Source: Beta vulgaris subsp. vulgaris (Eukaryota; Streptophyta; Magnoliopsida; Caryophyllales; Amaranthaceae). Taken from it: a DNA stretch of 64,000 nt. The stretch spans positions 39,454,543-39,518,542 of the forward strand of contig NC_079202.1 of assembly GCF_026745355.1 (NCBI RefSeq), read 5' to 3'. Shown one piece after another: positions 12,239-22,409 of this stretch (position 1 is its first letter; every line of letters starts with the position of its first letter). Under the pieces are notes generated by a model that worked only from the letters and a program-made list of their open reading frames with translations, made no database searches and was not told the origin of the DNA. The position numbers and the translations under genes are program-made.

Positions 12239-12559
12239 CCCCCCCCCCCGAATGCAGGCCCCCCTGCGTCTACTGGGCTCGCTAGCCCACGCACCCCCCA
12301 CGCGCGCGTTACCCCACACACGACAGCACCCAATTTTGCCAGCCCTACCCAGCTGCGCCCCACTCCTCCCGGCCAACGGTATGCCCCCCCCCCCACATAT
12401 TCGAGACCCCCTTCGCGCGACTCCATCGCGCCCACCACCTCTCTCCCTTCCCATGCAAACACGAGCCCATCATGGCATTCGAAACCCCAACCCCAAATAT
12501 GCCATGCTCCTTCCTCCAGCGTCCCTCTCTCGTTCACCTCTTCCAAAAAATCACAAACT

Positions 12560-14085
12560 TGCCTTGACTGACCCCAATTGGAATGCGGCCATGAACGATG
12601 AATATAGTGCTTTAATTAGAATAGGGACTTGGGAGTTGGTACCTAGGCCTATGGGGGTGAATATTGTTAATTGCTTGTGGCTTTTCCGACATAAAGAAAA
12701 ATCTAACGGTGAGCTAGAACGCCACAAAGCTCGTTTAGTGTGTGATGGCAGGTCACAGGAACAAGGCGTCGATTGTGATGAGACTTTCAGTCCTGTTGTT
12801 CGCCCAACTACCATTCGTACTGTTCTGGGCTTGGCCATGGCTCGCCATTGGTCTATTCATCAACTTGATGTTAAGAATGCCTTCTTACATGGTGACGTGC
12901 AGGAAACTGTTTATATATGCATCTCCGGGTATTGTTGAGAGACGCCATCCCCATCATGTATGTCGTCTGCGCAAAGCGTTGTATGGCCTCAAACAGGCCC
13001 CCCGTGCGTGGTATCAACGTTTTGCTACCTACCTCCTGCATATCGGGTTTGTTGTCGCTCAAAGTGACAACTCCCTCTCTACGTATCGGCATGGCCATGA
13101 TATGGCATATCTTTTACTGTATGTTGATGATATTATTCTGTGCACCTCATCTTAGTCTTTGAGGGATCGTCTCATCAATACTCTCAAAACTGAGTTCCCT
13201 ATGTCTGATTTGGGCCCTCTCAGCTATTTTTTGGGCATTTCTGTCACTCGTACTGCTTCATATATGCTTTTCTCCCAGCTGAAATATGCACAGGAAATCT
13301 TGGAGCGTGCAGGAATGACTTCCTGCAAACCGGTCGGCACTCCGGTTGATACCAGCTCCAAGCTCAGCACCGACGCCGGCCTTCCTGTGCATGATCCTAC
13401 TCATTATAGGAGCTTAGCTGGTGCGCTCCAGTATCTAACTTTCACACGCCCTGATATTGCTTATGCAGTGCAGCAGGTGTGTCCCTTCATGCATGACCCT
13501 CGGGAATCACATTATCATGCTCTGAAACACATATTGCGCTACATACAAGGAACCATTGATCATGGGTTTCATCTCTATCCTACAGCTCAGTTGCGCTTGA
13601 TTACTTATACGGATGCCGATTGGGGTGGTTGTCCTGATACTCACCGCTCCACTTCTGGTTACTGTTGTTTTCTTGGGGACAACTTAGTATCCTGGCAATC
13701 TAAGGGACAACCTACTTTATCTAGATCAAGTGCAAAAGCTGAGTATTGCGGCGTCGCAAATGTTGTTGCGGAAGCTTCTTGGTTGCGTAATCTTCTTTTG
13801 GAGTTACATTGTCCTATTCGTCAAGCAACCATTGTTTATTGTGATAATGTCAGCGCCATTCATCTTTCCCAGAACCCCGTACAACACCAATGCACCAAAC
13901 ATGTTGAGATGGACATTCACTTTGTTCGCGAAAAAGTTGCTATCAGTCACGTATGTATGTTACATGTCCCCACCAGATACCAGTTTGCTGACATTTTCAC
14001 CAAAGGCCTTCCACGACAACTATTTCTGGAGTTCAAGTCCAGTCTTAGCGTCAGTCCTCCTCCCGCTATGACTGCGGGGGTGTGA
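12560..14085 (+). pseudogene. Copia reverse transcriptase and RNase H, broken
   Basis: RVT_2 motifs appear in order: NWNAAMNDEYSAL, HKARLVCDG, GVDCDETFSPVV, IHQLDVKNAFLHGD (catalytic Asp in LDVKNAFL), LRKALYGLKQAPRAWY and LLLYVDDIIL. The C-terminal part has RPDIAYAV, the RNase H segment TYTDADWGG, SRSSAKAEY and HVPTRYQFADIFTKGLP, close to the usual end. The frame shifts near 12915-12935, and an in-frame TAG at 13153-13155 follows the YVDD segment. The last 308 codons (13159-14085) are otherwise open. It lies directly before the polypurine tract and 3' LTR. Confidence 0.92.
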
Positions 14086-14130
14086 TAGAATATAAATTAT
14101 ATTAGGATAATATTTTGTATTTGGATATAG
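14071..14130 (+). repeat. Copia polypurine tract and truncated 3' LTR
   Basis: GACTGCGGGGG (14071-14080), one T-G spacer later, leads into the LTR copy at 14083. Similarity to the 5' LTR stops after TTTGGATATAG at 14130. From there to about 15100 the DNA is AT-rich and I see no gene. Confidence 0.82.
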
Positions 14131-15318
14131 GATAAATTATTTGATAATGTTAAGTGATTTTTGCTGAACTTATTTTTATATGTTTGAAGAAAACACAATC
14201 TACTTTATCATATTAAATTTATTTCTATCCGGTGCAGCAAACTTGGCCTTGCAAGCTAAGTGCATTTTAGAACTAGTATCAAGTTGCTTGAAAATGTACC
14301 ATACATATGACACCAATATTTAACTTGAAAGGGAAATTTCACTTGGTATGTCACTATAGTTTGGACTTATTCTCTACATTAACATCATGTTTAACAAACC
14401 GTTAGTTTGGGGGTAAATATGGTTAGTGTTAGTCTAATTTTGCATAATTAAGCTTTTGAGAGTCATTTTTGTCCTTAATGACAAATTTTAAGGTCTAATT
14501 TGGTTTAAAAAACAATCAGGCATAATTTCCGACACGTAAAATGAGATTTCAATCGTTTTTCTCCAATTTCGACTTTAATTTTGACACATAATAGAGAAAT
14601 GACTCCCAAATCTTAGCTGAACAATTCTCGATACACAAGTCACGTGAACGATACAAATTACTAACCCTATTCAACCCAAAACTAAAATTTTATTTAATGT
14701 AATATTACGGACTTACGGTAAAGATTAAGTCCAAACTACAATGATACCATATAAAATCCAAAAATCATTTGATATCAAATGAAATGCCCAAAATACGATG
14801 ATATCAAAATAAATTTCACGAACTTAAAAGCTTTTTCAAACTTTGGATGAGCTATAAAACTTGCTAGTCCAACTCGGTAAAACCCCACATTGCTTCATTG
14901 CTTGCTTGACCTATGAGTAAAATGGTCCTAATTAACAACCAAGGGCCTTTGACTTAAAGCCTCCATTGATTTAGTGCCACGTAGCCCCATCTTATAATCA
15001 TATTTAAAAGTACATTTAGACTTTAGAGATATCGAGGGATACGCCTACGATGAAGTAAGACCAGTAGATACAATTTTTTGATGAAAACCATGAATTGAAA
15101 ATTGATTGGATCACATGATTTCACATCATTATTCATCAATAGTTAATACTCCCCCGTGTCTCTGTTCCTTAGCGCTGACGGCTCGCCCGAAGAGAACAAC
15201 CGCCCACGTTAACTTCCAGCCCCACATTTCTAAGTCCACACACATGCACATATCACATAAGCACTCCTTTAGCAGCATTCATACTCTCACTCTCTCTCCT
15301 CCTCCTATTACCATCCTT

Positions 15319-15326
15319 TATATATA
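15319..15326 (+). promoter_or_regulatory. TATA box of the Dof gene
   Basis: TATATATA sits about 120 bp before the Dof start codon, which would put transcription start near 15350. The DNA between is strongly pyrimidine-rich (CTCCTC runs at 15345-15400), as in many plant 5' leaders. Confidence 0.6.
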
Positions 15327-15440
15327 CACTCCATCTTCTCCATCTCTCCCTCCTCCTCCCACACCGATCATCATCCTCCTCCTCCTCCTCCGACGATCTC
15401 TCTCCTATCATCTCGCTTCTCAAAATCACTTTCTTTATCT

Positions 15441-16265
15441 ATGATGACCTCGTCGAATGATCATCTTTTTCATAACCTACCACCACGGCCAATTACAACA
15501 GACAGAACATGGAGTAATGCCCATATTGTTCCTGCTCCTAATTGCCCACGTTGTGCTTCGTCCAACACAAAATTTTGTTATTATAACAATTACAGTTTAT
15601 CTCAACCAAGGTACTTCTGTAAGGGGTGCCGGAGATACTGGACTAAGGGCGGGTCCCTTAGGAATGTTCCTGTTGGTGGTGGATGTCGTAAGAGCCGTCG
15701 ATCAAGGGCTTCCAGGGGATTTTCTAGTACTGCATCGGGTCCTCACTCGGATGATCACTTGTCACCCAACTCGTCGTCAACTGGTTCCGAGTCTGGCTGT
15801 CCTGACATTGACATGGCAGCAGTTTTCGCCAAGTTCTTGAACCCTGGGCAAGGCAATGTCAATGAAGAAATGAATGAGGCAACAACACACACATCTTCTG
15901 ATGTTTCTCATGGTTCTCCAATATCCAGCTCTTGTGGGCTGGAAAATAATTTCGAGTATCAGAAGTTAGCCGATGATACTTTCGATCTTGTACCATCTGA
16001 TCATCACCCACATCTTCAAACAGAAGAGGTGAATCAAGGTTTCATTAGCCCTGATTTGACCTCTTTCGATGATCTCATAGAAGATGTTTTCTGGTCAGAA
16101 GACACTAATTTTTCTGGCTTCACATGGCAGCCGGTAGCGCAGATACAGGAATTCGATTCACCGATTCCACCAGCTGATGAATCACAGAATTCAACAAATC
16201 TGTTCTCCAGTGATAACTGGAGTTACTTCGATAGCACAGGATTTGAAGCATTTTCTGGGCCTTGA
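15441..16265 (+). CDS. Dof-type zinc finger transcription factor
   Basis: An intact 274-residue, single-exon protein with one Dof domain at residues 33-87. The four zinc ligands are C35, C38, C60 and C63 with the diagnostic C-x2-C-x21-C-x2-C spacing. The flanking signature residues are all present: [20 protein letters not shown], then [17 protein letters not shown]. The basic tail KSRRSRASR probably contributes to nuclear entry. Dof proteins are plant-specific factors that bind AAAG cores. The C-terminal half is Ser/Asp-rich and acidic, with the aromatic segment [13 protein letters not shown], compatible with an activation region. Two adjacent ATGs open the frame; I used the first. The DOF1.2/DOF3.5-like clade is a guess from the C-terminus. 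It lies 1.3 kb from copia and LINE remnants on each side. Confidence 0.95.
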   Translation: MMTSSNDHLFHNLPPRPITTDRTWSNAHIVPAPNCPRCASSNTKFCYYNNYSLSQPRYFCKGCRRYWTKGGSLRNVPVGGGCRKSRRSRASRGFSSTASGPHSDDHLSPNSSSTGSESGCPDIDMAAVFAKFLNPGQGNVNEEMNEATTHTSSDVSHGSPISSSCGLENNFEYQKLADDTFDLVPSDHHPHLQTEEVNQGFISPDLTSFDDLIEDVFWSEDTNFSGFTWQPVAQIQEFDSPIPPADESQNSTNLFSSDNWSYFDSTGFEAFSGP

Positions 16266-17540
16266 CAATCCATGAAGATGGAAAATTTTAACATCAGAAT
16301 TCAGCTCCTGCTGCTTGAAGCCTCAAGGCTTCAGAAGTATATAAAGTTGACGATACTTTCTCTAAGCTAAGCCATTAACAATTTTTTTCCTAAGCTACAG
16401 GAGATCTTCCCCCTCTTGTAATCCTGTAAGCATTATTTGGTATATAGAATAACTATACTATGAAAATCAAAAGTCAACATACTCATAATCAGAAGATACA
16501 GCTTGTCAGAGTTTATTATCTTCCAACATTTCTGATTGGCATGATAATTGATACCATTTATTTTGCTACATAAGGTACTGTCAATAGTAATTCTAAGCTT
16601 TGTCTCGAGATTTTTTCTTTACCCTTTCTTCTTTTTTACAATATATGCCAAAATGTGTAACTAATTCCTACAATATCGAAACCACTCAGTTAGTTGCACA
16701 TAGATCTCTATAGTTATGACTAAACAGACTAATTCACAAATGGCAAGTAGTTGGTACTCAAGACGTATGATCAATTTTCTAATGCATCACTGTCTGTTAT
16801 GACTCCCTGTAGACCAAAATACTAAACAGACTATTATGTCCAATGTATATATTTATCTAGAATATCCACAAAATCCCTGACAACAGCAGAATATACAGTA
16901 TACCATTTTTGGCTCATAGAGCTCACATAGACCATTAAGACCAATGTTTAGTAATACGTGAGTACGTGAGTGGATTTTCAAGAAGTTAGTAACATGAACT
17001 AACATGTAACTGAAAATAGTAGGCATCAGCTTCTTCTCCCAAATAATATCTTAAATACCTGCACTACATATAGTCATATAGTCAATACACTTTTCTTGTA
17101 TGGTTGAGAACACATGTGAAGAACATGCATGACGGTGCCAATATCATTAAATCAGAGTGACGAAGTCATTTAGCTAACATCTTTACAGTTATGGCCATTG
17201 AGTCAGTATCATACAGCTAACATCATAATGTTTCTCCCACAGGTCATACATCATCTCGACAAACCCCATGTGTAACATCAATTTTGCATACTCCTGCTGA
17301 CTGTCTTCATATGGAAGATAGAAATAAAGCAATACTGGTCACTCATCAAAAACTTATCAGAGCAACAAATCCCACATTTCCAGTTTCGGGGAAGTTTCTT
17401 GTGATCTTGCCATTTCCCATATAGTTTCTAAATGCATCCTCCGACGACCACAACCAAGAGAGTCTTAGCAATTAGTTCAGTAGCTTCTACCTTGTTAGAT
17501 TTGATTTTTTTTTTTTTTTACATCAACCTTGTTAGGTTCT
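16266..17540. other. Dof 3' flank; no clear gene
   Basis: The first 200 bp or so are the likely 3' UTR, though no canonical AATAAA is seen. The rest is AT-rich. On the minus strand around 17220-17430 short peptide-like stretches appear (for example KLMLHMGFVEMMYDLWEKHY) with stops between them. This could be an exon remnant of an unidentified gene or chance. Poly-T runs at 17505-17519 and 17541-17551 are the likely poly(A) tails of minus-strand retroelements. Confidence 0.45.
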
Positions 17541-18263
17541 TTTTTTTTTTGGTAACTAAGAATTGGATTATTAACACACACCCATACAACCTATCACTTT
17601 ATAAGCAAAAGCTTCAACAATCATACTCTATATAGCCATTGAATGTCAATGACCTTAATTTTTTTTTTAGGCATTCTAGACTTTACTCTATGCTTCACTA
17701 TGTATTGAACTTCCTGTATAACCTTCCTAATACACTGAACTTGCAGATTCCATAGAGCATTGTTGCGTTCCTGCCATATTTTGTACATCACAGCAAGCAA
17801 GCTAGATATCATCACTTATTTCCTAAATTTACTTCCCTTACGCCTCCTTTGTATCCAAGCAATGAGCTGGGTATAATTTATCAAATTGACCTCAATGCCA
17901 TGCTTTGATCTGCATTAAGGACTTGTTCTCTTCGGCATAAAATAGCTGAACTGAACTGAACTGAATTGAACTGAAATGAATAGTGATATGTGAGAGTAAA
18001 AGTATTGTCTAGAGCTGAACTGAATTGAATTGAACTGAACTGAACTGAATTGAACTTAACTGAATTGAATTGAATTGAACTGAAAATAAGTCGGAGAGAA
18101 CAGGTCCTAAGCATTGCTTAGTGTACGAACATTCAAAGGGTAAACGTTCACAGGTTTCTATGGTACTCTCACAAATCAAACATTGATCTGTGTTAATGAT
18201 TCCAATTTGCTGAAGTCTGTCTCTAGTTTGCAACCTCTTAAGAATTGTTCACCATCCAATGAA
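17541..18263 (-). pseudogene. LINE 3' part: zf-RVT and tail (left half)
   Basis: Read on the minus strand, this continues the segment at 36813-37190 across the gypsy insertion. It has LQTRDRLQQIGIINTDQCLI and CESTIETCE, then FECSYTKQC, the zinc-binding zf-RVT domain that follows plant LINE reverse transcriptases. After a MITE (17919-18107) the frame resumes with INYTQLIAWIQRRRKGS and VMYKIWQERNNALWN, a typical zf-RVT tail. A poly-T run at 17541-17551 is the probable poly(A) tail. The copy is 5' truncated and carries stops. Confidence 0.85.
17919..18107. mobile_element. AACTGAA-rich MITE inside the LINE fragment
   Basis: Inverted ends GGACTTGTTCTCTTCGG (left) and, on the minus strand, GGACCTGTTCTCTCCGACTT (right), flanked by TAA at 17916-17918 and 18108-18110. 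The interior is almost entirely AACTGAA/AATTGAA repeats. Removing 17919-18110 rejoins the LINE zf-RVT frame (KQC then LMQIKAW), which confirms the boundaries. The FNSVQFSSIQF-like frames across it are repeat artefacts. Confidence 0.88.
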
Positions 18264-18268
18264 GATTT
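18264..18268. repeat. Target-site duplication of the gypsy element (left)
   Basis: GATTT, matched exactly by 36813-36817 on the other side of the element. Confidence 0.92.
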
Positions 18269-18759
18269 TGTTTCGGTTTGAAACAGTTAGCGTCCTCGCA
18301 AGAGTCCGCCAAGTCTCGAGAGCTCACGTCCTTGCTAGAAAACTGCACAGGATGCAAACGTAAACTACCCTCGGGGTGGTTTTGAGGAAACCCCCTCCGA
18401 CGCTCAAGTCAGATGTTTGGACCACTAGGATGTAGAGAGAGAAACAAGAGAGAGAGAGATATATGCTATTTTTAGTGTGTAAGAGAATGTACCTGCAGAA
18501 TAGTACCATTGGGGTATTTATAGAAGTACTATTCCTCTGACGGGCGTATAATCCTTTGACACGTGTAGGGCTATGACGCATTTGACAGGTGGGAAGATTC
18601 CCTTTATTTTGCCTTGTTAGGCGTCCGCCAACACTGTCGGTCCTAGAGGACGAACTGGCTCGAGCGATGCTTTAAATGGTTTTATCGCTCTCGCGTCCAT
18701 CACCTTATTCGCGGCCATAGATGAGAAGGCCGCTAACGAACTTGGGTTATACCCATACA
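18269..18759 (-). repeat. Gypsy 3' LTR
   Basis: On the minus strand it begins TGTATGGGTATAACC and ends CTGTTTCAAACCGAAACA, with the standard TG...CA ends. It pairs with 36327-36812, differing by scattered substitutions and small indels (for example CTCGAGAG versus CTGAGAG near 18320). Confidence 0.95.
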
Positions 18760-18780
18760 ACTAGCCCCCCAGCATCTTTT
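18760..18780 (-). promoter_or_regulatory. Gypsy polypurine tract
   Basis: The minus strand reads AGATGCTGGGGGGCTAGT immediately before the 3' LTR, a G-rich primer for plus-strand synthesis. Confidence 0.75.
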
Positions 18781-19060
18781 GGGGTCGCGACCACTGAAGA
18801 TGTTATCGGATGGACGCGGGCATTTCTGCGACGATATTTTTATATTTCTTTTTATCTTGATTCTTTGTCTTTTCTTAATGGGGTAGGTTTGTGAAGTGCC
18901 ACGTGTCATCGTAGGGAGTTGAAGAATTTTGAAAAGTTAATGATTGCCTTTTCCGAAAATCCTGCCTAAATGCTTTATTAGGTTTTAGTGTAGTCTTGAC
19001 ACTTGGCACGCATCTGAGAGGAAGTTGAAGAGTTTACTTAATCTTGGCCACCCATCCTGG

Positions 19061-19067
19061 TATAAAG
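19061..19067 (+). promoter_or_regulatory. TATA box of the antisense gene
   Basis: TATAAAG preceded by CCATCCTGG, about 450 bp before the ATG at 19510, on the strand opposite to gag-pol. It predicts a start near 19090 and a pyrimidine-rich leader of about 420 nt. Confidence 0.6.
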
Positions 19068-20892
19068 GCAAAAGGCGGTTTTTTCTTCTGACTTTTTATC
19101 TCATTTTTCAAAGAACTCTCTCCTTCCTTTCCTTTACTCTCTGACAAGAACCTCCATAGCCGATACTTACACTGCTCCAAAGCTTGCTTTTTAGTGCTCC
19201 ATTGCCACCAAAAAGTTCGTCATTTTCTTAGTTTTCTTCTTCCGGTTCCGGTGATACTGAGGATTTCGTTTTTTCTTGACTTGCATTTTCTGGGTTTTAC
19301 CTCGCTCTGGTTTTCGTGATTTTTCGGTGGTTTTCCGGTCCAAGGTCTCATCTTTTGGTGTTGCTTTTGCTGTTTCGGAGTTTTACCTGTCTTTTCGGCA
19401 AGTTTCGCTCTTTGTTTTCTGGTTTTTTTTGCGGCGACCTTACATTTCCAGGTAACTCTACCCTTTCTCTCTTCCTTTCTTTAAGTCTTTTTTTTCGTGT
19501 TTCGTTGCCATGTCGGACCAATCTGATAGCCAAAATGCCCCTGATGAGGTTTTTATGACTGAAAGCGATCCCTCTTCCCCCTCTGTTGCCCAAACTTCTG
19601 AGCCTGATCTTAGCCCTGTGGGGAGAACTAGGCTATTAGCGGACATACCCCCTACAACTGATAGAGAGAGAGAGAGTTGAGATCTAAATTCCTTAACGAC
19701 CCCTCTACTCCTGAGGAACACAACTTGACTTTAAGGTATCTAACCGCTAGCCAAAGTGGCGACAAGCAGACGCTTAGGGAACTTAGACATCAAATTTTAG
19801 CTAGGCGCACCCGTAGGCATCCGCCTTCAGATGCCGTCCCTGGTCTTGACGTTCTTCCTCTTAGGGAACATGCTTGGTTAGACAGTTTAGCGGACGCGGG
19901 GGTTAGAGTATCGTCCAACTTTTACGACCGTTTGCAGGAGTATGCGACTCCTAATCCCCCTATTATTGATTTAGGTGACGACAGTGATTCACCTGCTATG
20001 GCCCAAGAGGATAATGCTGAGGTTGTTTACCAGCGTCGTACTGGGGTGGCGGCTTCTAAGGCCCCTATGGTTGAAGAAAATTCTCAGTCTGGCCAAGAGG
20101 AGGCTGATGAGGTTGGGCCGGGAACGAATGCTCTTTGGCTTCCTAAGGACGCCTGCAATGGTCCCCTTACAGTAGTTATAGACGAGCAATGGCGCCGGGA
20201 TGCTTTGGAGTTGCATTATCCCCGGGTGGCCCGAGACTTATACCATATGCCGACCCCTTACCGATTGATCGTACCGTCAGAAGGATCCATTATAACGGAT
20301 TGTCCTCCCGGTCACGTAGCCGTCTACACCCATCATTTTGAGTTTGGTCTTCGCTTTCCCCTGGATTCTTTTGTGGTGGAGATCCTGAATGCTTTCAACG
20401 TTTGCCTGGCCCAACTGACTCCTCTGGCCATTCGCAACCTTATTGCGTACATCTGGGTGGTACGCTTTCTTGATTTTCCCCAGACCGTCAACCTATTTCG
20501 CCATCTCCATTGGTTGAAGAAGAATGGGTCCTCCCGTTTGGCTGGATGGTGGTCTCTTATGACGGCTGACAAGAAGATGACGGTCCAACCTAAGATGACC
20601 AGTTTGAAAGGCTGGCAGGACGCTTTCTTCTGGGTGCAGGTGCCGGATGATTATCCCGTACGCCGTCATTTTACAGAACCTGCTCCTCACATGTAGCAAC
20701 TAGCTCTGAAGCCGTTAACTGACGAAGAGTTAGCGGCCTATGATTACTTTGCTTCTGCCGACTATGATACCACTTTTGATGACGGGAAAGTTGTTAGGAC
20801 CAAGGAGCCTTCCATCTGGCTCCCCCATACCAAGTACATCTTAGGGGATAGGCCCTTGTCGGCTCTCCTACTTTCTCCTGCTTATGAAAATG

Positions 20893-20991
20893 GTAAGTAG
20901 TGTTGTCGGATTGGTCCGTCTGATGGCGGTGGTATACATATGGTTGTACATTTTTTTTTTTTTAAATCGTTTTGGCTCATTTGTTTTGCAG
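20893..20991 (+). other. Intron 1 of the antisense gene
   Basis: Donor AATG|GTAAGTAG, poly-T tract, acceptor TTGTTTTGCAG|GT. It joins a split glycine codon (G|GT), giving YENG-LDHLDLG. Confidence 0.85.
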
Positions 20992-21812
20992 GTCTTGATC
21001 ATCTTGATCTTGGCATTCTCGGCGTCGACAGCGATTTTCGGCCGCTAACACATCTGCCTGGTCCTCCTCCTTTGGATTACTTGACAATGCATAGCTCTAC
21101 CAATGGCCGCAGGGGAGGGAACCGTCATGGGCCCCAAACTGTCCGAAGAAGGGGTCGCGGTCCTTCCGCCAGCACTCGCGTCCCAATAGTCGCATCCACT
21201 TCGGCTGCTAACTCTCCTACTGCTCCTCCTAGGCCATCCATCACCAGGACCGTCACTAGGGGCGGTTCAGTGAGTAGGAGACGCTCTCGGGAGCAGGCTG
21301 TCGAAGATTCTGCTGCCAACAAAAGGCAGGCGGTAGAGGGCCCTGGCACCTCTACTGTGAACGAGGTGCTGGTAGAGGACTTGGATCCTTCAACTGAGGA
21401 GGTTCAAGTGGAGGGTGCCGCTGTTGTTGGCGTCGGCACGGCTGGCGGTGGTTCTCTGGTATCCCAGACCACTTCTTCTATCAAGGAGAAGTTGAGGGAG
21501 CTGATTGCCACTCCTAGCTTCCTCTCCAACCTTTCTCCTGGGATATTCTATAGGTTCCGGGAATGGATTGAGAAGAAGGAAGTGCCGTTAAGCGACACGG
21601 TGGCGGCCGCTTTCGCTCCTCAGACTGTGACTCCTGGCAAGATCTACCAGCCGAACTGGGACGTCAGGGAGGATGAGTCCTTGTACTCTGACATCCCGGA
21701 GAACGGTGGCATCCTTGCCTACCGTATTCTCAAGGGTATGCAGCTGCCCTTGGACCGTCCTTCAGGCTCTCTGAAGACTCCTGCTGCTAGGCTGGCTCAT
21801 GACCAGCTAGTG

Positions 21813-21904
21813 GTAAGACTTAACTCTTCTTCTCTTCCCTCTCTTCCCTCTTTTTTTTTTTTTTTTTTTTTTTGTGTTTTAACCTCTTTTGCTTACTTTC
21901 GTAG
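21813..21904 (+). other. Intron 2 of the antisense gene
   Basis: Donor CTAGTG|GTAAGACT, a 23-base T run, acceptor TACTTTCGTAG|GCC. The splice falls between codons, giving HDQLV-ANNAAIELIEQYLEY. Confidence 0.88.
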
Positions 21905-22409
21905 GCCAACAATGCTGCTATTGAGCTGATAGAGCAGTATTTGGAGTATCAAAGGTTGGCGGATTCTTACAAGGCCTCATTGGAGACTTGCCAAGACTTA
22001 CTCCAGGAAGCTGAGAAGAAGGTGGCGCCTCTGGAGGATGAAGTGGCGACCATGAGGGACAGGGCGGCACTCCTGGAGGAGACTGAGGAAAACGTCAAGG
22101 CCCTGACTAAGGCTGTGGAGGCTGCCAATTCTGAGAAGGACATTGCCGTCCTTGAGGCTTCTGCAGCTGAGGCCCGGGGTGCCGCCAAGGCTGTTGCGGA
22201 CTTCAAAGCCTCTGATGAGTACGTGGCAGAGCTTCACAAAAGGTACGATGGCGGCTGGGCGGCGGCTATGAGGTGTGTCTGCAAGAGCGTCCCAGGTTTT
22301 GACTGGAACGTTATTGAAGACGATCATGCTGCCGGCCAGTATCTGTCGCCTTTCGAGGGGGATCCAAACTTTGCTGACGAAGATGCTATCGCAGATGTGG
22401 ACCCTCGAG

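Larger units (their letters stand above)
10184..14130 (+). mobile_element. Decayed Ty1/copia LTR retrotransposon
   Basis: The element runs from a complete 5' LTR (10184-10356) through PBS, gag, protease, GAG_pre-integrase, reverse transcriptase and RNase H to a 3' LTR cut short after about 48 bp (14083-14130). The order protease, (integrase), RT, RNase H defines Ty1/copia. The integrase core is missing and several stops break the frames, so the copy is non-autonomous. The short LTR fits compact copia lineages such as Ale, but I cannot assign the lineage. No target duplication can be read because the 3' LTR is truncated. Confidence 0.93.

Noticed and set aside
15106..15444. 112-codon frame overlapping the Dof leader
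   Set aside because: It spans the TATA box and a CT-rich leader, and its composition simply reflects pyrimidine runs.
15457..15840. Second frame inside the Dof gene
   Set aside because: It is a shadow of the Dof reading frame with no recognisable motif.
17881..18233. Two minus-strand frames with repeated FNSVQFSSIQF-like residues
   Set aside because: They are translations of the AACTGAA repeats of a MITE inside a LINE, with no independent coding support.
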